A program made the position numbers and the translations under genes. This document shows positions 7,067 through 14,777 of a DNA stretch of 23,655 nucleotides, piece after piece (the stretch's first letter is position 1; every line of letters begins with the position of its first letter). The stretch lies in assembly GCA_964543965.1 (NCBI GenBank), contig CAZJAX010000016.1, positions 1-23,655 of the forward strand, read 5' to 3'. The stretch comes from CAMDWQ01 sp964543965. GTDB taxonomy: Bacteria > Omnitrophota > Gorgyraeia > 2-02-FULL-51-18. Under the pieces are notes generated by a model. That model did not search any database and was not told the origin of the DNA. It saw only the letters and a list, made by a program, of their open reading frames with translations.

Positions 7067-7657
7067 TTAAAGAAGCGCTGCCAGAAGATCGCGGTAGCGG
7101 CGGGTCACTTTCAGGCGGGGAAACTCCTTGACGATCCTGTCGGGCGGATTGAACAAGACTCCCTTCTCTGCAGCTTTCAGCATCGTGATGTCGTTGTACG
7201 AATCGCCTGCCGCGTGTACGGAGAAGTTGATCTGCTGAAGAGCCTTCACGGCCTTCTCTTTTCCGTTCTTCTGGCGGAGCGTGTACCCCGAGATATAACC
7301 GTCGGATCCGACGATGAGCTGATTGCAAAAAAGCGCGGGATACCCGAGCTTTTTCATCAAAGGCATCGCAAACTCATAGAATGTATCGGAAAGGATGATG
7401 ACTTGGCCGCGGCTGCGAAGCTTATCGAGGAAAGGCTTGGCTCCGGGAAGCGGAGACATCGCGGCGATGACTCGCTGGATGTGTTTGAGCTGTATGTGAT
7501 GACGCCGGAGGATGTCTATCCTCCGGCGCATCAGCACATCGTAATCAGGTATGTCCCGCGTGGTCAACGAAAGCTCTTTGATCTTAGTCTTCCGGGAGAC
7601 CTCGATCCATATCTCAGGAACGAGCACCCCCTCCAAATCAAGGCAAACGACCGCCAT
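7067..7657 (-). CDS. thrH: ThrH: phosphoserine phosphatase / homoserine phosphotransferase
   Basis: HAD-superfamily enzyme of the ThrH type, which in Pseudomonas dephosphorylates phosphoserine and can move phosphate to homoserine. Its 196 residues compare with about 200 in the family. Motif I is CLDLEGVLVPEIW, in which the usual DxD pair reads D-L-E as in ThrH. The ThrH hallmarks TTRDIPDYDVLM, SPLPGAKPFLDKLR, ILSDTFYEFAMPLM (motif II), LRQKNGK (motif III Lys) and AAGDSYNDITML (motif IV) are all present, so SerB is less likely. The gene lies 14 bases after the coiled-coil gene and five before xthA in one operon. It offers a serine or threonine side route, but no other Ser/Thr gene is near. Confidence 0.92.
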   Translation of the reverse strand: MAVVCLDLEGVLVPEIWIEVSRKTKIKELSLTTRDIPDYDVLMRRRIDILRRHHIQLKHIQRVIAAMSPLPGAKPFLDKLRSRGQVIILSDTFYEFAMPLMKKLGYPALFCNQLIVGSDGYISGYTLRQKNGKEKAVKALQQINFSVHAAGDSYNDITMLKAAEKGVLFNPPDRIVKEFPRLKVTRRYRDLLAALL

Positions 7658-7671
7658 CGGGACAGCGGGTA

Positions 7672-8301
7672 TTACAGGCCGTAGAAGGCTTTGATCTTCT
7701 TATCCTGCTCAGCCTTAAAATCTTTGTACATCTGCTCGCGCGCATCGAGAGGCATCTTGTCCATGGTCTCGACAAGCGCTTTTCTCTCGCCTTCGAACTT
7801 TTTGTCGAACGCGGCAAGCTTCTCTTCTTTCGGGCCGACCTTCATCATCTTGAGTTTGTCGGCAAGCTCTTTGCGCTCATTCTTGAGCTTTTCCTGATAC
7901 TCGCGCAGAACCTTCTCTTTGGGATCTGCGGGCATTCCCTGAAGCTCTTTTTCGATCGCCTGGCGCTCGGTCCTGAGCTTATCCGAAAACTCACGAGCCA
8001 TCTTCTCGCGCTCGCCGATCGGGGTCGAAAGATATTTCTGCTGGAAAGCGGCTTTTTCTTTTTCGACTTGCTCGGTGAACTGGCGGATCTCGTCCGGGGA
8101 CTTCTTGGCCAGAGCCTCCTGGATCTTCCTCTGATTTTCGGCGCTCTTTGCAGCGTCGCCTTCAACGGCTGCCGGGGCTGATTGAGCCGGCGCTGCAGCG
8201 GGAGCCTCGGTCTTCTTATCGAACAGAGCAGCCTCGGCACTGCCGGAAAGAGCCGCGAACAAAACAACCAGGGACAGCGTCAAAAATGAATTACGTTTCA
8301 T
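7672..8301 (-). CDS. Exported coiled-coil protein with 30-residue repeats, unknown function
   Basis: A 209-residue protein. A Sec signal peptide (MKRNS, hydrophobic core, cleavage probably after SAEA near residue 24) is followed by an Ala/Pro-rich linker (about 30-55) and then almost entirely charged helix. From about residue 94 the helix repeats every 30 residues: units start at 94 (PIGERE), 124 (PADPKE), 154 (KVGPKE) and 184 (PLDARE), with a weaker copy before. Each unit has an aromatic residue about 12 positions in and ExxK/ERxx pairs after it. There is no lipobox cysteine, so it is probably periplasmic. A strong AGGAG precedes the ATG. It sits between tolC and thrH in an operon. I recognise no named family. 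Confidence 0.8.
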   Translation of the reverse strand: MKRNSFLTLSLVVLFAALSGSAEAALFDKKTEAPAAAPAQSAPAAVEGDAAKSAENQRKIQEALAKKSPDEIRQFTEQVEKEKAAFQQKYLSTPIGEREKMAREFSDKLRTERQAIEKELQGMPADPKEKVLREYQEKLKNERKELADKLKMMKVGPKEEKLAAFDKKFEGERKALVETMDKMPLDAREQMYKDFKAEQDKKIKAFYGL

Positions 8302-8363
8302 GTCTTTCTCCTGTTAAAAAATGTTAGGGGTTTATTATTGCACCCGGGGTCAAAAACATCAAC

Positions 8364-9752
8364 TTATTTTGGGCGTCCGGTATTCTCGGCGCCGGTATCG
8401 CCGGCCGCGGCCTTGAGAGCCCAATAAGCCTTCTTCGTCTCAAAAAAAGATGTGTTCCAGCTGCGGTAGACTTCCTGATAGCGCCGCAGCGAATCAAGGA
8501 CTTCTAAGTTGTTTACAAGATTGAGTTTGTAATCTTCGGTCTGAAGGCGGTAGCTTTCCTTGACCGCATCGCGCGCTTCGCGAAGCGCGGCCTCTTCCTC
8601 GACGCCGGTCTGGTAGCTGTCGTATTGCTGCTGAACCTCAAGCGCTGCCCACCGCTGGGCCTGATACCAGGCCAAACGCGCCTGCTCTCTTTGTGAAGCG
8701 GTTTCGCGAACCTCCCCTATCGTCTGCATGCCGTCAAAAATAGGTACGTCCATGGTCAGCGTGGCGTCCCAGTCGATCCCGCCTTGAAATCCTACCCGGC
8801 GCGTGTAGTAATTGCCGTCCAGATAGATCTGAGGGAAAAAACCCGATTGAGCCGAGATCACCTTTTTCTGAGCCAGAATGTATTCCTGTTCGGAGGCGCG
8901 GACATCGGAGCGCACGGCAGCCTTTGTGAGATAATAAAGCGGGTCGCTGATCTCCCGCGGCAGCTCGGGGGCATCGACAAGCTCTTCCCGGAGCTCCCGG
9001 CCGATATAAAACTCGAATAGCTCACGCGTCGTCTTTTCGACGCGGCGCGCTCCAGCCAGCTCGGCCTCGATGATCTTCTGGTCGCCGATGGAGCTCTGGA
9101 CTTCGCTCTGCCGCGAGCGTCCCAATTTGATGCGCTCATTAAGATCAGCGATGCGGCGGTCCATGATGCCGCTGGTCTCGGTAAGGATCGCCACATCCTG
9201 GCGCGCCTGCATCAATGCATAGAACGAATCGGAAACATCCACCCACAAAAGCTCCTTGGCTCTCTGGTAGCGCAGCTCGTGCGCCTTCCGGTCGGCTCCG
9301 CCTGCGGACAACGACGCGATCTCCTTAAAACCGCTGAAAAGAGGCTGGTGGAATGTAAAGCGGCTCTGCGGAGTGGTGCGGCGCGAAAGATTGCCGGTGG
9401 CGCCGTCACCCGAACCTGAGGAGTCTTCCCCTTTTTTCGGCGAATCCTGCTCGAAGTGCGTCATCTTGAAGTTGACCGTGGGAAGCACCACGGTCATCGC
9501 CTGATAGTAACGGCCTCGCGTCTCGTCGATCATGTGTCCCTGGATCGCGACCGATTCACTCTGCTTGAGCGCAAGCGCATAAGCTTTTTCCAGGGTCATC
9601 GCATTTTCCTCGGGCTTTTTTACAGCCTCGGAAGCTTTGGCGGGCTCATCTTTTTTGCCGAACCAGAGAAACGCCGAAGCGTCCGTCGAGGAGAGAAATA
9701 AAAAAATGGCGAGAAGCGGTATCGGAAGAGATGCTTTCAAGCGTTTCTTCAT
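8364..9752 (-). CDS. TolC-family outer membrane efflux protein
   Basis: Outer-membrane channel of the TolC/OEP type. I start it at the ATG 9750-9752, which overlaps the dedA stop (ATGA) and gives 462 residues with a clear signal peptide (MKKRLKAS, hydrophobic core, cleavage after DASA near residue 27). The longer open frame upstream lacks protein character. Two OEP repeats are visible. The first has LEKAYALALKQSESV, VLPTVNF and FHQPLFSGFKE; the second has SDVRASEQEYILAQKKV, GFFPQIYLDGNYY and LTMDVPIFDGMQ, with long helices between. Members partner with inner-membrane pumps and adaptor proteins, but none is encoded beside it; its operon partners are DedA and an exported coiled-coil protein. 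Family sure, partner system unknown. Confidence 0.9.
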   Translation of the reverse strand: MKKRLKASLPIPLLAIFLFLSSTDASAFLWFGKKDEPAKASEAVKKPEENAMTLEKAYALALKQSESVAIQGHMIDETRGRYYQAMTVVLPTVNFKMTHFEQDSPKKGEDSSGSGDGATGNLSRRTTPQSRFTFHQPLFSGFKEIASLSAGGADRKAHELRYQRAKELLWVDVSDSFYALMQARQDVAILTETSGIMDRRIADLNERIKLGRSRQSEVQSSIGDQKIIEAELAGARRVEKTTRELFEFYIGRELREELVDAPELPREISDPLYYLTKAAVRSDVRASEQEYILAQKKVISAQSGFFPQIYLDGNYYTRRVGFQGGIDWDATLTMDVPIFDGMQTIGEVRETASQREQARLAWYQAQRWAALEVQQQYDSYQTGVEEEAALREARDAVKESYRLQTEDYKLNLVNNLEVLDSLRRYQEVYRSWNTSFFETKKAYWALKAAAGDTGAENTGRPK

Positions 9753-10378
9753 TTGCTCGCAAGCCTTTTTTCCTGGACCGCTCTGCGCCACTCGAACACC
9801 AGCGGCAGAAAAGAGACGATGATGACGGCTGCGATGACGTAATGGATCTTCTTGTCGATGCCCGGAATCGCGCGGCCCAGAAAATAACCGATGAATGTCA
9901 TGCCGAAAACCCAAAGAATGCCGCCGATGACGTTGAACGCGAGAAATTTTTTATAGGACATGCGCCCCACCCCCGCCACGGTCGGGGCGAAGGTGCGGAC
10001 GATCGGTACGAATCGCGCCAGAACAATGGTCTTGGCGCCGTACTTTTCAAAAAATTTATGGGTCTTTTCCAGGTATTCTCTTTTAAAGAAGAACGAGTCG
10101 TTTTTGTTGAATATGCGCGGACCCGCGAAGTGGCCGATCAGATAACCCGTGCTGTCGCCAATGATCGCAGCTGCGGTAAGCAGCCCGCTCAGCACCCAGA
10201 AATCAAAATGACCCTGAGAGGCGAGAAACCCCGCCGTCACAAGAAGCGAATCTCCCGGAAGAAAAAAACCTGCCAGAAGCCCGGTCTCACAGAAAACGAT
10301 GGCCGTCAGACCGAGATAGCCCGCCCAGATGATGAGCTGGTCGATGTGATGAAGTTTTGAGAAAAATTCCTGTATCAT
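9749..10378 (-). CDS. DedA-family membrane protein
   Basis: A 209-residue integral membrane protein of the DedA/VTT superfamily, whose members act as lipid-carrier (undecaprenyl-phosphate or phospholipid) scramblases and affect envelope stability. Diagnostic stretches are FCETGLLAGFFLPGDSLL (about 29-46), GDSTGYLIGHFAGPRIF, FFEKYGAKTIVLARFVPIVR with the essential Glu/Arg pattern, and GVGRMSYKKF, with four to five hydrophobic segments. It heads an apparent operon dedA-tolC-coiled coil-thrH-xthA. The start codon has no ribosome site and lies only 14 bases after the T-run of an intrinsic terminator, so its expression may be unusual. The substrate lipid cannot be inferred. Confidence 0.92.
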   Translation of the reverse strand: MIQEFFSKLHHIDQLIIWAGYLGLTAIVFCETGLLAGFFLPGDSLLVTAGFLASQGHFDFWVLSGLLTAAAIIGDSTGYLIGHFAGPRIFNKNDSFFFKREYLEKTHKFFEKYGAKTIVLARFVPIVRTFAPTVAGVGRMSYKKFLAFNVIGGILWVFGMTFIGYFLGRAIPGIDKKIHYVIAAVIIVSFLPLVFEWRRAVQEKRLASK

Positions 10379-10392
10379 TTGGGAAGCTTTCG

Positions 10393-10430
10393 AAAAAAAT
10401 CAAGACGGCCTCGGAACGAAACCGTCTTGA
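10393..10430 (-). terminator. Intrinsic terminator after hppA, inside the likely dedA leader
   Basis: On the minus strand TCAAGACGG pairs perfectly with CCGTCTTGA around a 13-base loop, followed by seven T. It lies about 65 bases after the hppA stop and ends 14 bases before the dedA ATG. The only candidate dedA promoter I see lies between hppA and this hairpin, so it would also be an attenuator for dedA. Confidence 0.85.
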
Positions 10431-10446
10431 TCTCCGTTTGCCGCTG

Positions 10447-10455
10447 ATTATATCA
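10447..10455 (-). promoter_or_regulatory. Extended -10 promoter candidate for the dedA operon
   Basis: The minus strand carries TGATATAAT, a perfect extended -10 (TGnTATAAT), in the short gap between the hppA stop and the terminator. No good -35 lies 16-18 bases upstream, which extended -10 promoters can tolerate. The element also sits in a small palindrome, CTGAT-TAT-ATCAG (10444-10456). Predicted start near 10440, giving a leader of about 60 bases that contains the terminator hairpin. Confidence 0.55.
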
Positions 10456-10494
10456 GAAGCGGACCCGGTTTTGGATAATATCGAGCTGCGATTT

Positions 10495-13014
10495 TCAGTG
10501 ACGCGCCGCCGCGATGATCTCCGCCTCATCCTTTGCAGGGATGCGCATCCGATAAAAAGATTTCCATACAAAAAATAGGCCCGCGGCGAAAAATACGCTG
10601 CCGCAAATACGTGTCGTCGCCGGATTCATCTTGATCGCGATTTCGACGGCAAGCATGCCGAAAAGCGTCGAAAACTTGATGATAGGGTTTAGCGAAACAG
10701 AGGTCGTATCCTTGAAAGGGTCGCCCACAGTATCGCCTACGACGGTCGCTGCGTGAACGGGCGTATTCTTTTCTCCGAAGTCGACCTCGACCAGCTTCTT
10801 GGCGTTGTCCCACGATCCGCCTGCGTTGGCCATGTACATCGCCTGAAAGAGCCCGAAAACAGCGATCGCGACTAAATACGCGATAAAAAAGTACGGGTCA
10901 AATAATGCGAATGCGAGCGTGAAAGCCAGAAGACCGAGGAATATGTTCCACATCCCCTTCTGAGCGTACTCGGTGCAGATACGGACGACCGTAATCGAAT
11001 CTTCCCGCTTCGCTTCTTTGTGAGAAAGGTTCAGATTTTTCTTGATATATTCCACCGCCGAGTAAGCTCCGGTGGTGACAGCCTGGATCGAAGCGCCACA
11101 GAACCAGTAGATCACCGCCCCGCCGCAGAGGAAGCCGAGCAGGATGGGCGCCGCCGTAAGCGAAAGCTTTTCATGAAGCATGAGCTCTCCGATGTTGTCA
11201 GGCACGATCCCTCCCGCTGCTGCCGCGACGGCCGCGGCGTGGAGGTGCTCCTGAAGAAGCAGGATGATCGAAAATATCATCGTCGTAGCGCCTGCGACGG
11301 CTGTGGCGATGAGCACAGGCTTTGCGGTCGCTTTGAATGTATTGCCGGCCGAATCGTTGGCTTCCAAATAATGCTTGCCTTGCTTGAAATCCGGCTTGAA
11401 ACCAAAGTCCTTTTCGATCTCTTTCTCGATCCCGGGGATCGATTCAGCCTGGGAGAGCTCGAAAATCGATTGTGCGTTGTCGGTTACGGGGCCGTAGGAG
11501 TCCACGGCGATGTTCACCGGACCCATACAAAGAAATCCGTAAGCGACAAGTCCGAAAGCGAAGACCGACGCGTGCGGCATGACGTTCTGAAGCCCCATCC
11601 CTGAAAGAAGGTAAGCCGCGAACATCAGGCCTGCGATCAGGATGCCTTTCCAGAAGGCCGAAAAAGATCCGGCCACGATACCCGAAAGGATCGTCAGCGA
11701 CGCTCCGCCCTCGCGGGAGGCCGTCACGATCTCATGCACGTGTTTGGAGTGAGACGACGTGAAGATCTTGGTGAATTCGGGGATCAGAAACGCCCCAAGA
11801 GTGCCGCAGGTGATGATCGAAGCCAGCTTCCACCAAAGCGTCGTGTCGGGCAGATCGCCGACAAGAAAATAAGACATCACGTAAGACGTTGAGATGCACA
11901 GCGCTGTGGCGATCATGATCAGGCGCGTCAGAGGCTGCTCGAAATCAAACTGCTTCAGACCCTTATACTGCTTCTCGGAGATCACCTTGTTGATGAAGTA
12001 CGAGATACCCGACATGAAATCCATCAGAAAACGCATGGCGAAGATCCACACGATAAGCTTGGCTTGAAGCGTCGGATCTTTGACCGCGAGCGTGATAAAG
12101 GAAATGAGGGCTACGCCCGTGACGCCGTAGGTTTCGAATCCGTCGGCCGTCGGCCCTACGGAGTCGCCCGCGTTGTCGCCTGCACAATCGGCGATAACAC
12201 CGGGATTGCGGGGATCATCTTCCTTGACCTTGAACACGATCTTCATGAGATCTGAGCCGATGTCGGCGATCTTTGTGAAAATGCCTCCTGCGATGCGCAA
12301 AGCGCTCGCCGCGAGCGACTCGCCGATGGCGAATCCAAGGAAACAATAGCCCACGATATCGCGCGGCACGAAAAGCAGGATGATGACCATCATCACGAGC
12401 TCGACCGAGATCAGGAAAAGTCCGACGGACATGCCCGCACGCAGCGGGATATTGACCACATCCCAGGGCACGCCGCGCAAAGATGCGAATGCGGTGCGCG
12501 CGTTGGCGTATGTGTTGACGCGGATGCCGTACCAAGCCACCAGCGTTGCGCCCGCCATACCGACAACGGAAAAGAGCAGCACGAGGAGCAGCGTCGTCAT
12601 CGTCTCATGCTGCAGACCCACGAAGTAATAGGCCATCGCCAGCGCGATGATGCCGAAAAGCATGGCCAAAAATTTCACCTGCTGTTTAAGGTAAGTCGTG
12701 CAGGTCTGGAAGATCGTTTCGGCGACGTCGAGCATCGAGCGGTGAGCCGGCAGCTTTTTGATCGCGATGAACTGGAAAAGCGACAATCCGACCGTACCCA
12801 AGATCACCGCGGCACCGTAAAGCAGGATTTGATATCCTGTCAGACCGCCGAACAGCTCGAAACGACCCTCATGAAGATCGGGAATCTTAAGGTCCGCCTC
12901 GCTGGCGAAAGCTGCGCTCTGCAGAAGCGCGAAAGATGCGGCCGCGAGAAAACCGCGGTACAAGGTCTTCAGGAAGCTCGATCTTTGAGCCGTAACGCGA
13001 ACGTCTGAGTGCAT
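10495..13014 (-). CDS. hppA: Membrane-bound ion-translocating pyrophosphatase
   Basis: Couples hydrolysis of pyrophosphate to pumping of H+ (or Na+) across the inner membrane. At 839 residues with about 16 hydrophobic helices it is at the long end of the family, and an N-terminal signal-like segment (about 10-38) adds length. Key motifs: the substrate-binding EDDPRNPGVIAD..GDNAGDSVG region, GPVNIAVDSYGPVTDNA, and VGDTVGDPFKDTTSVSLN near the C-terminus. In the helix reading AGNTFKATAK, Lys occupies the position that is Ala in K+-dependent enzymes, predicting K+-independence. The GDNAGDSVGPTADGFETYG wording differs from the common GDNVGDCAGMAADLFE form. It has its own promoter and terminator. 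The pumped ion cannot be decided from sequence alone. Confidence 0.95.
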   Translation of the reverse strand: MHSDVRVTAQRSSFLKTLYRGFLAAASFALLQSAAFASEADLKIPDLHEGRFELFGGLTGYQILLYGAAVILGTVGLSLFQFIAIKKLPAHRSMLDVAETIFQTCTTYLKQQVKFLAMLFGIIALAMAYYFVGLQHETMTTLLLVLLFSVVGMAGATLVAWYGIRVNTYANARTAFASLRGVPWDVVNIPLRAGMSVGLFLISVELVMMVIILLFVPRDIVGYCFLGFAIGESLAASALRIAGGIFTKIADIGSDLMKIVFKVKEDDPRNPGVIADCAGDNAGDSVGPTADGFETYGVTGVALISFITLAVKDPTLQAKLIVWIFAMRFLMDFMSGISYFINKVISEKQYKGLKQFDFEQPLTRLIMIATALCISTSYVMSYFLVGDLPDTTLWWKLASIITCGTLGAFLIPEFTKIFTSSHSKHVHEIVTASREGGASLTILSGIVAGSFSAFWKGILIAGLMFAAYLLSGMGLQNVMPHASVFAFGLVAYGFLCMGPVNIAVDSYGPVTDNAQSIFELSQAESIPGIEKEIEKDFGFKPDFKQGKHYLEANDSAGNTFKATAKPVLIATAVAGATTMIFSIILLLQEHLHAAAVAAAAGGIVPDNIGELMLHEKLSLTAAPILLGFLCGGAVIYWFCGASIQAVTTGAYSAVEYIKKNLNLSHKEAKREDSITVVRICTEYAQKGMWNIFLGLLAFTLAFALFDPYFFIAYLVAIAVFGLFQAMYMANAGGSWDNAKKLVEVDFGEKNTPVHAATVVGDTVGDPFKDTTSVSLNPIIKFSTLFGMLAVEIAIKMNPATTRICGSVFFAAGLFFVWKSFYRMRIPAKDEAEIIAAARH

Positions 13015-13041
13015 GCGAAGGTATCCTTTGTATTTAAAAAT

Positions 13042-13081
13042 ATAATTGATTTCCCAAAATTATAACAAACTGATCAATTAT
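13042..13081. repeat. 9-bp perfect inverted repeat bracketing the hppA -10
   Basis: ATAATTGAT (13042-13050) and ATCAATTAT (13073-13081) are perfect inverted copies whose centres lie 31 bases apart, about three helical turns. They flank the -10 and reach the first base of the -35, the layout expected for a dimeric repressor's two half-sites. No cognate regulator is identified. Confidence 0.55.
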
Positions 13082-13086
13082 CGCAA
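13059..13086 (-). promoter_or_regulatory. Promoter of hppA
   Basis: On the minus strand TTGCGA (13081-13086) is followed after 16 bases by TATAAT (13059-13064), with TG one base upstream making an extended -10 (TGTTATAAT). It lies about 45 bases before the hppA ATG, which has AAAGGA as a moderate ribosome site. Confidence 0.7.
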
Positions 13087-13116
13087 AGAAGATTCAGCGG
13101 GAATGGCTGTGATTTT

Positions 13117-14340
13117 TTAATGCAGTTTTGTGAAATCGAAGCTGGTGTAGCCGCGCTTCGTGATCTTGCCCTGCAGGTAGGCATTGTGAAACGCTTCGAC
13201 GATCTCCGGGTCGAATTGGCTGCCGGAGCAGCGCAAAAGCTCTTCAAACGCTTGCTGAGGAGGGGTCGCCGCTTTGTACGAGCGGGCCGTCGTGATCGTG
13301 TCGTAAGAATCTGCGACATTCACGATCCTTCCGATGATCGGGATATCCTTGCCCCTGAGACCGTTGGGATAACCTTTGCCGTCGAACCGCTCGTGATGAT
13401 GCAAAACGCCGTCGGAAAGATTGGAGAGTCCGATCACGGGCTTGATGATGTTAGAACCTATGACCACGTGTGATTTCATGACCTCAAACTCCTCATCCGT
13501 AAGCGCGGACGGCTTGTTGAGAATCTGGTCTTTGATGCCGATCTTCCCCACATCGTGAAGAAGCGCCGAAAGCTGCACCGTCTCCATGAACTCGCGGTCA
13601 TAGGCAAGCTTTCCCGTATCGATCAGCTCTTTGGCGATGACAAGGCTGTAGTGAGAAACACGCTCGGAATGACCGTGCGTGTATCGGTCGCGCGCATCGA
13701 TCGCTGTCGCGAGCGCGATGGACGTGCGTATAAAAAGATTATGCTCCTTGTCATAGGACGTCTTCAGGTCTCGGATCAGCTCCGCGTTCTTCACCGCCAT
13801 CGCAACATCGTTGGCCAGCGTTACGAACAAGCTGATCTCCGGCTCAAAGTAGGGCTCGCCGGAAAGCTTTTCACCCAGGATCAGGATGCCGATAAGTTCG
13901 TTTTTATAGAAACTCGGTACGCAGATCGATGCGCGGAGAAACGTCATATGCTTCTTGATCTCTTCGTAATGGATCGCGCGCCCTTCCTTTTTGTTGACCA
14001 GCACCTCGAAATTCTGCACGTGATCAAGCTCGCTGAACACGAGCGCCTCCTTGCGTGAAAATGCGCCGTTGTCGGGAGACAAGAAGAAGCTGACGAGAGG
14101 ATTGTTCTTTAATACGCGGACATAGCCGACGGGGATCTTAGTGCCGCCCTCGCCCTTTGAGTCGATGAGGACATAAGAATCACGCTTTCGGTCATACAAA
14201 AGCACGGCAACATGCGTAACCCCGATCTGACGGTCGATGAAACGCGTTACCATACGCAAAAGCGTGATAGGGTCTTTGACGCGGATCATGCCTTTGGAGG
14301 CGTTGAGCAGGGCTTCCTGATAATCGAGCCGGGTATACAC
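13117..14340 (-). CDS. GAF plus HD-GYP protein, probable cyclic-di-GMP phosphodiesterase
   Basis: A 407-residue cytoplasmic signalling protein. Residues ~10-185 form a GAF-like sensor (ASICVPSFYKNELIGILILGEK is characteristic). Residues ~200-385 form an HD-GYP domain with DARDRYTHGHSERVS, the HD pair in ALLHDVGKIGIKD (262-263), HHHERFDGKGYP (about 314-325, the GYP motif) and VADSYDTITTARSYK. All catalytic and metal residues I can place are intact, so cyclic-di-GMP hydrolysis is likely. The start is a GTG two bases after the stop of the receiver gene, indicating coupled translation; the two probably act together. The GAF ligand is unknown. Confidence 0.93.
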   Translation of the reverse strand: MYTRLDYQEALLNASKGMIRVKDPITLLRMVTRFIDRQIGVTHVAVLLYDRKRDSYVLIDSKGEGGTKIPVGYVRVLKNNPLVSFFLSPDNGAFSRKEALVFSELDHVQNFEVLVNKKEGRAIHYEEIKKHMTFLRASICVPSFYKNELIGILILGEKLSGEPYFEPEISLFVTLANDVAMAVKNAELIRDLKTSYDKEHNLFIRTSIALATAIDARDRYTHGHSERVSHYSLVIAKELIDTGKLAYDREFMETVQLSALLHDVGKIGIKDQILNKPSALTDEEFEVMKSHVVIGSNIIKPVIGLSNLSDGVLHHHERFDGKGYPNGLRGKDIPIIGRIVNVADSYDTITTARSYKAATPPQQAFEELLRCSGSQFDPEIVEAFHNAYLQGKITKRGYTSFDFTKLH

Positions 14341-14342
14341 GG

Positions 14343-14732
14343 TTACTGGGGCACCGAACTGAGGGCACGGATCTTGTGGAAGACGGCTGTTTCGAGATAC
14401 TCGAGCACGAGCGGCTTCGTGATGTAATCGTCGGCGCCTGATCGGCGGGCCTCTTCGATCGTGGCATTGTCCTCCAGCGCGGTCACCATGATGACTTTGA
14501 CCGCGGCTAAACGCTTCTTGATCTTCGGCAGATAGATCAACCCTTCGTCCGGCGTGCGCATGGAAACATCCAGGATCACCAGGTCGGGACTTTCTTCCTC
14601 GATGCGCGCCAGCGCCTCATCCCCGTTCTGAGCAGTCGTCACATCGTAGCCGCGCATACCGAAAAACGATTTCAGGAAATTGCAGATATCGATCTCGTTG
14701 TCGACCACTAGAAGCTTCGAGTTTTTACCCAC
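14343..14732 (-). CDS. Stand-alone response-regulator receiver protein
   Basis: A 129-residue single CheY-like receiver domain without an output domain. Acidic pocket D11/E13 (VVDNEID), phospho-acceptor D55 (VILDVSM), T84 (MVTAL) and K106 (ITKPL) are all in place, so it should be phosphorylated. No histidine kinase is encoded in the window. The start is GTG, supported by GGAG seven bases upstream. It is followed after two bases by the GAF/HD-GYP gene, so it most likely controls that enzyme in trans, a split version of the common receiver-HD-GYP fusion. An intrinsic terminator lies between it and the upstream HTH gene. Confidence 0.93.
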   Translation of the reverse strand: MGKNSKLLVVDNEIDICNFLKSFFGMRGYDVTTAQNGDEALARIEEESPDLVILDVSMRTPDEGLIYLPKIKKRLAAVKVIMVTALEDNATIEEARRSGADDYITKPLVLEYLETAVFHKIRALSSVPQ

Positions 14733-14749
14733 AGATTGTCTCCAAAAAC

Positions 14750-14777
14750 AAAAAAACCCAAGCCGTTAAGCTTGGGT
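14750..14777 (-). terminator. Intrinsic terminator between the HTH gene and the receiver gene
   Basis: On the minus strand ACCCAAGC pairs with GCTTGGGT around a six-base loop, with a T-run directly after. The stem begins at the last base of the HTH gene's stop codon, and the T-run ends about 17 bases before the receiver's GTG start, just in front of its ribosome site. I see no promoter between the two genes, so the downstream pair may depend on read-through. Confidence 0.82.

Noticed and set aside
7062..7328. N-terminal extension of xthA by about 90 codons
   Set aside because: It is the antisense-like alternative frame of thrH with Arg-rich, non-protein-like sequence; exonuclease III homology begins at LVSWNVNG.
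9753..9914. N-terminal extension of the TolC-like protein
   Set aside because: It overlaps dedA in another frame, and the signal peptide begins at the ATG 9750-9752.
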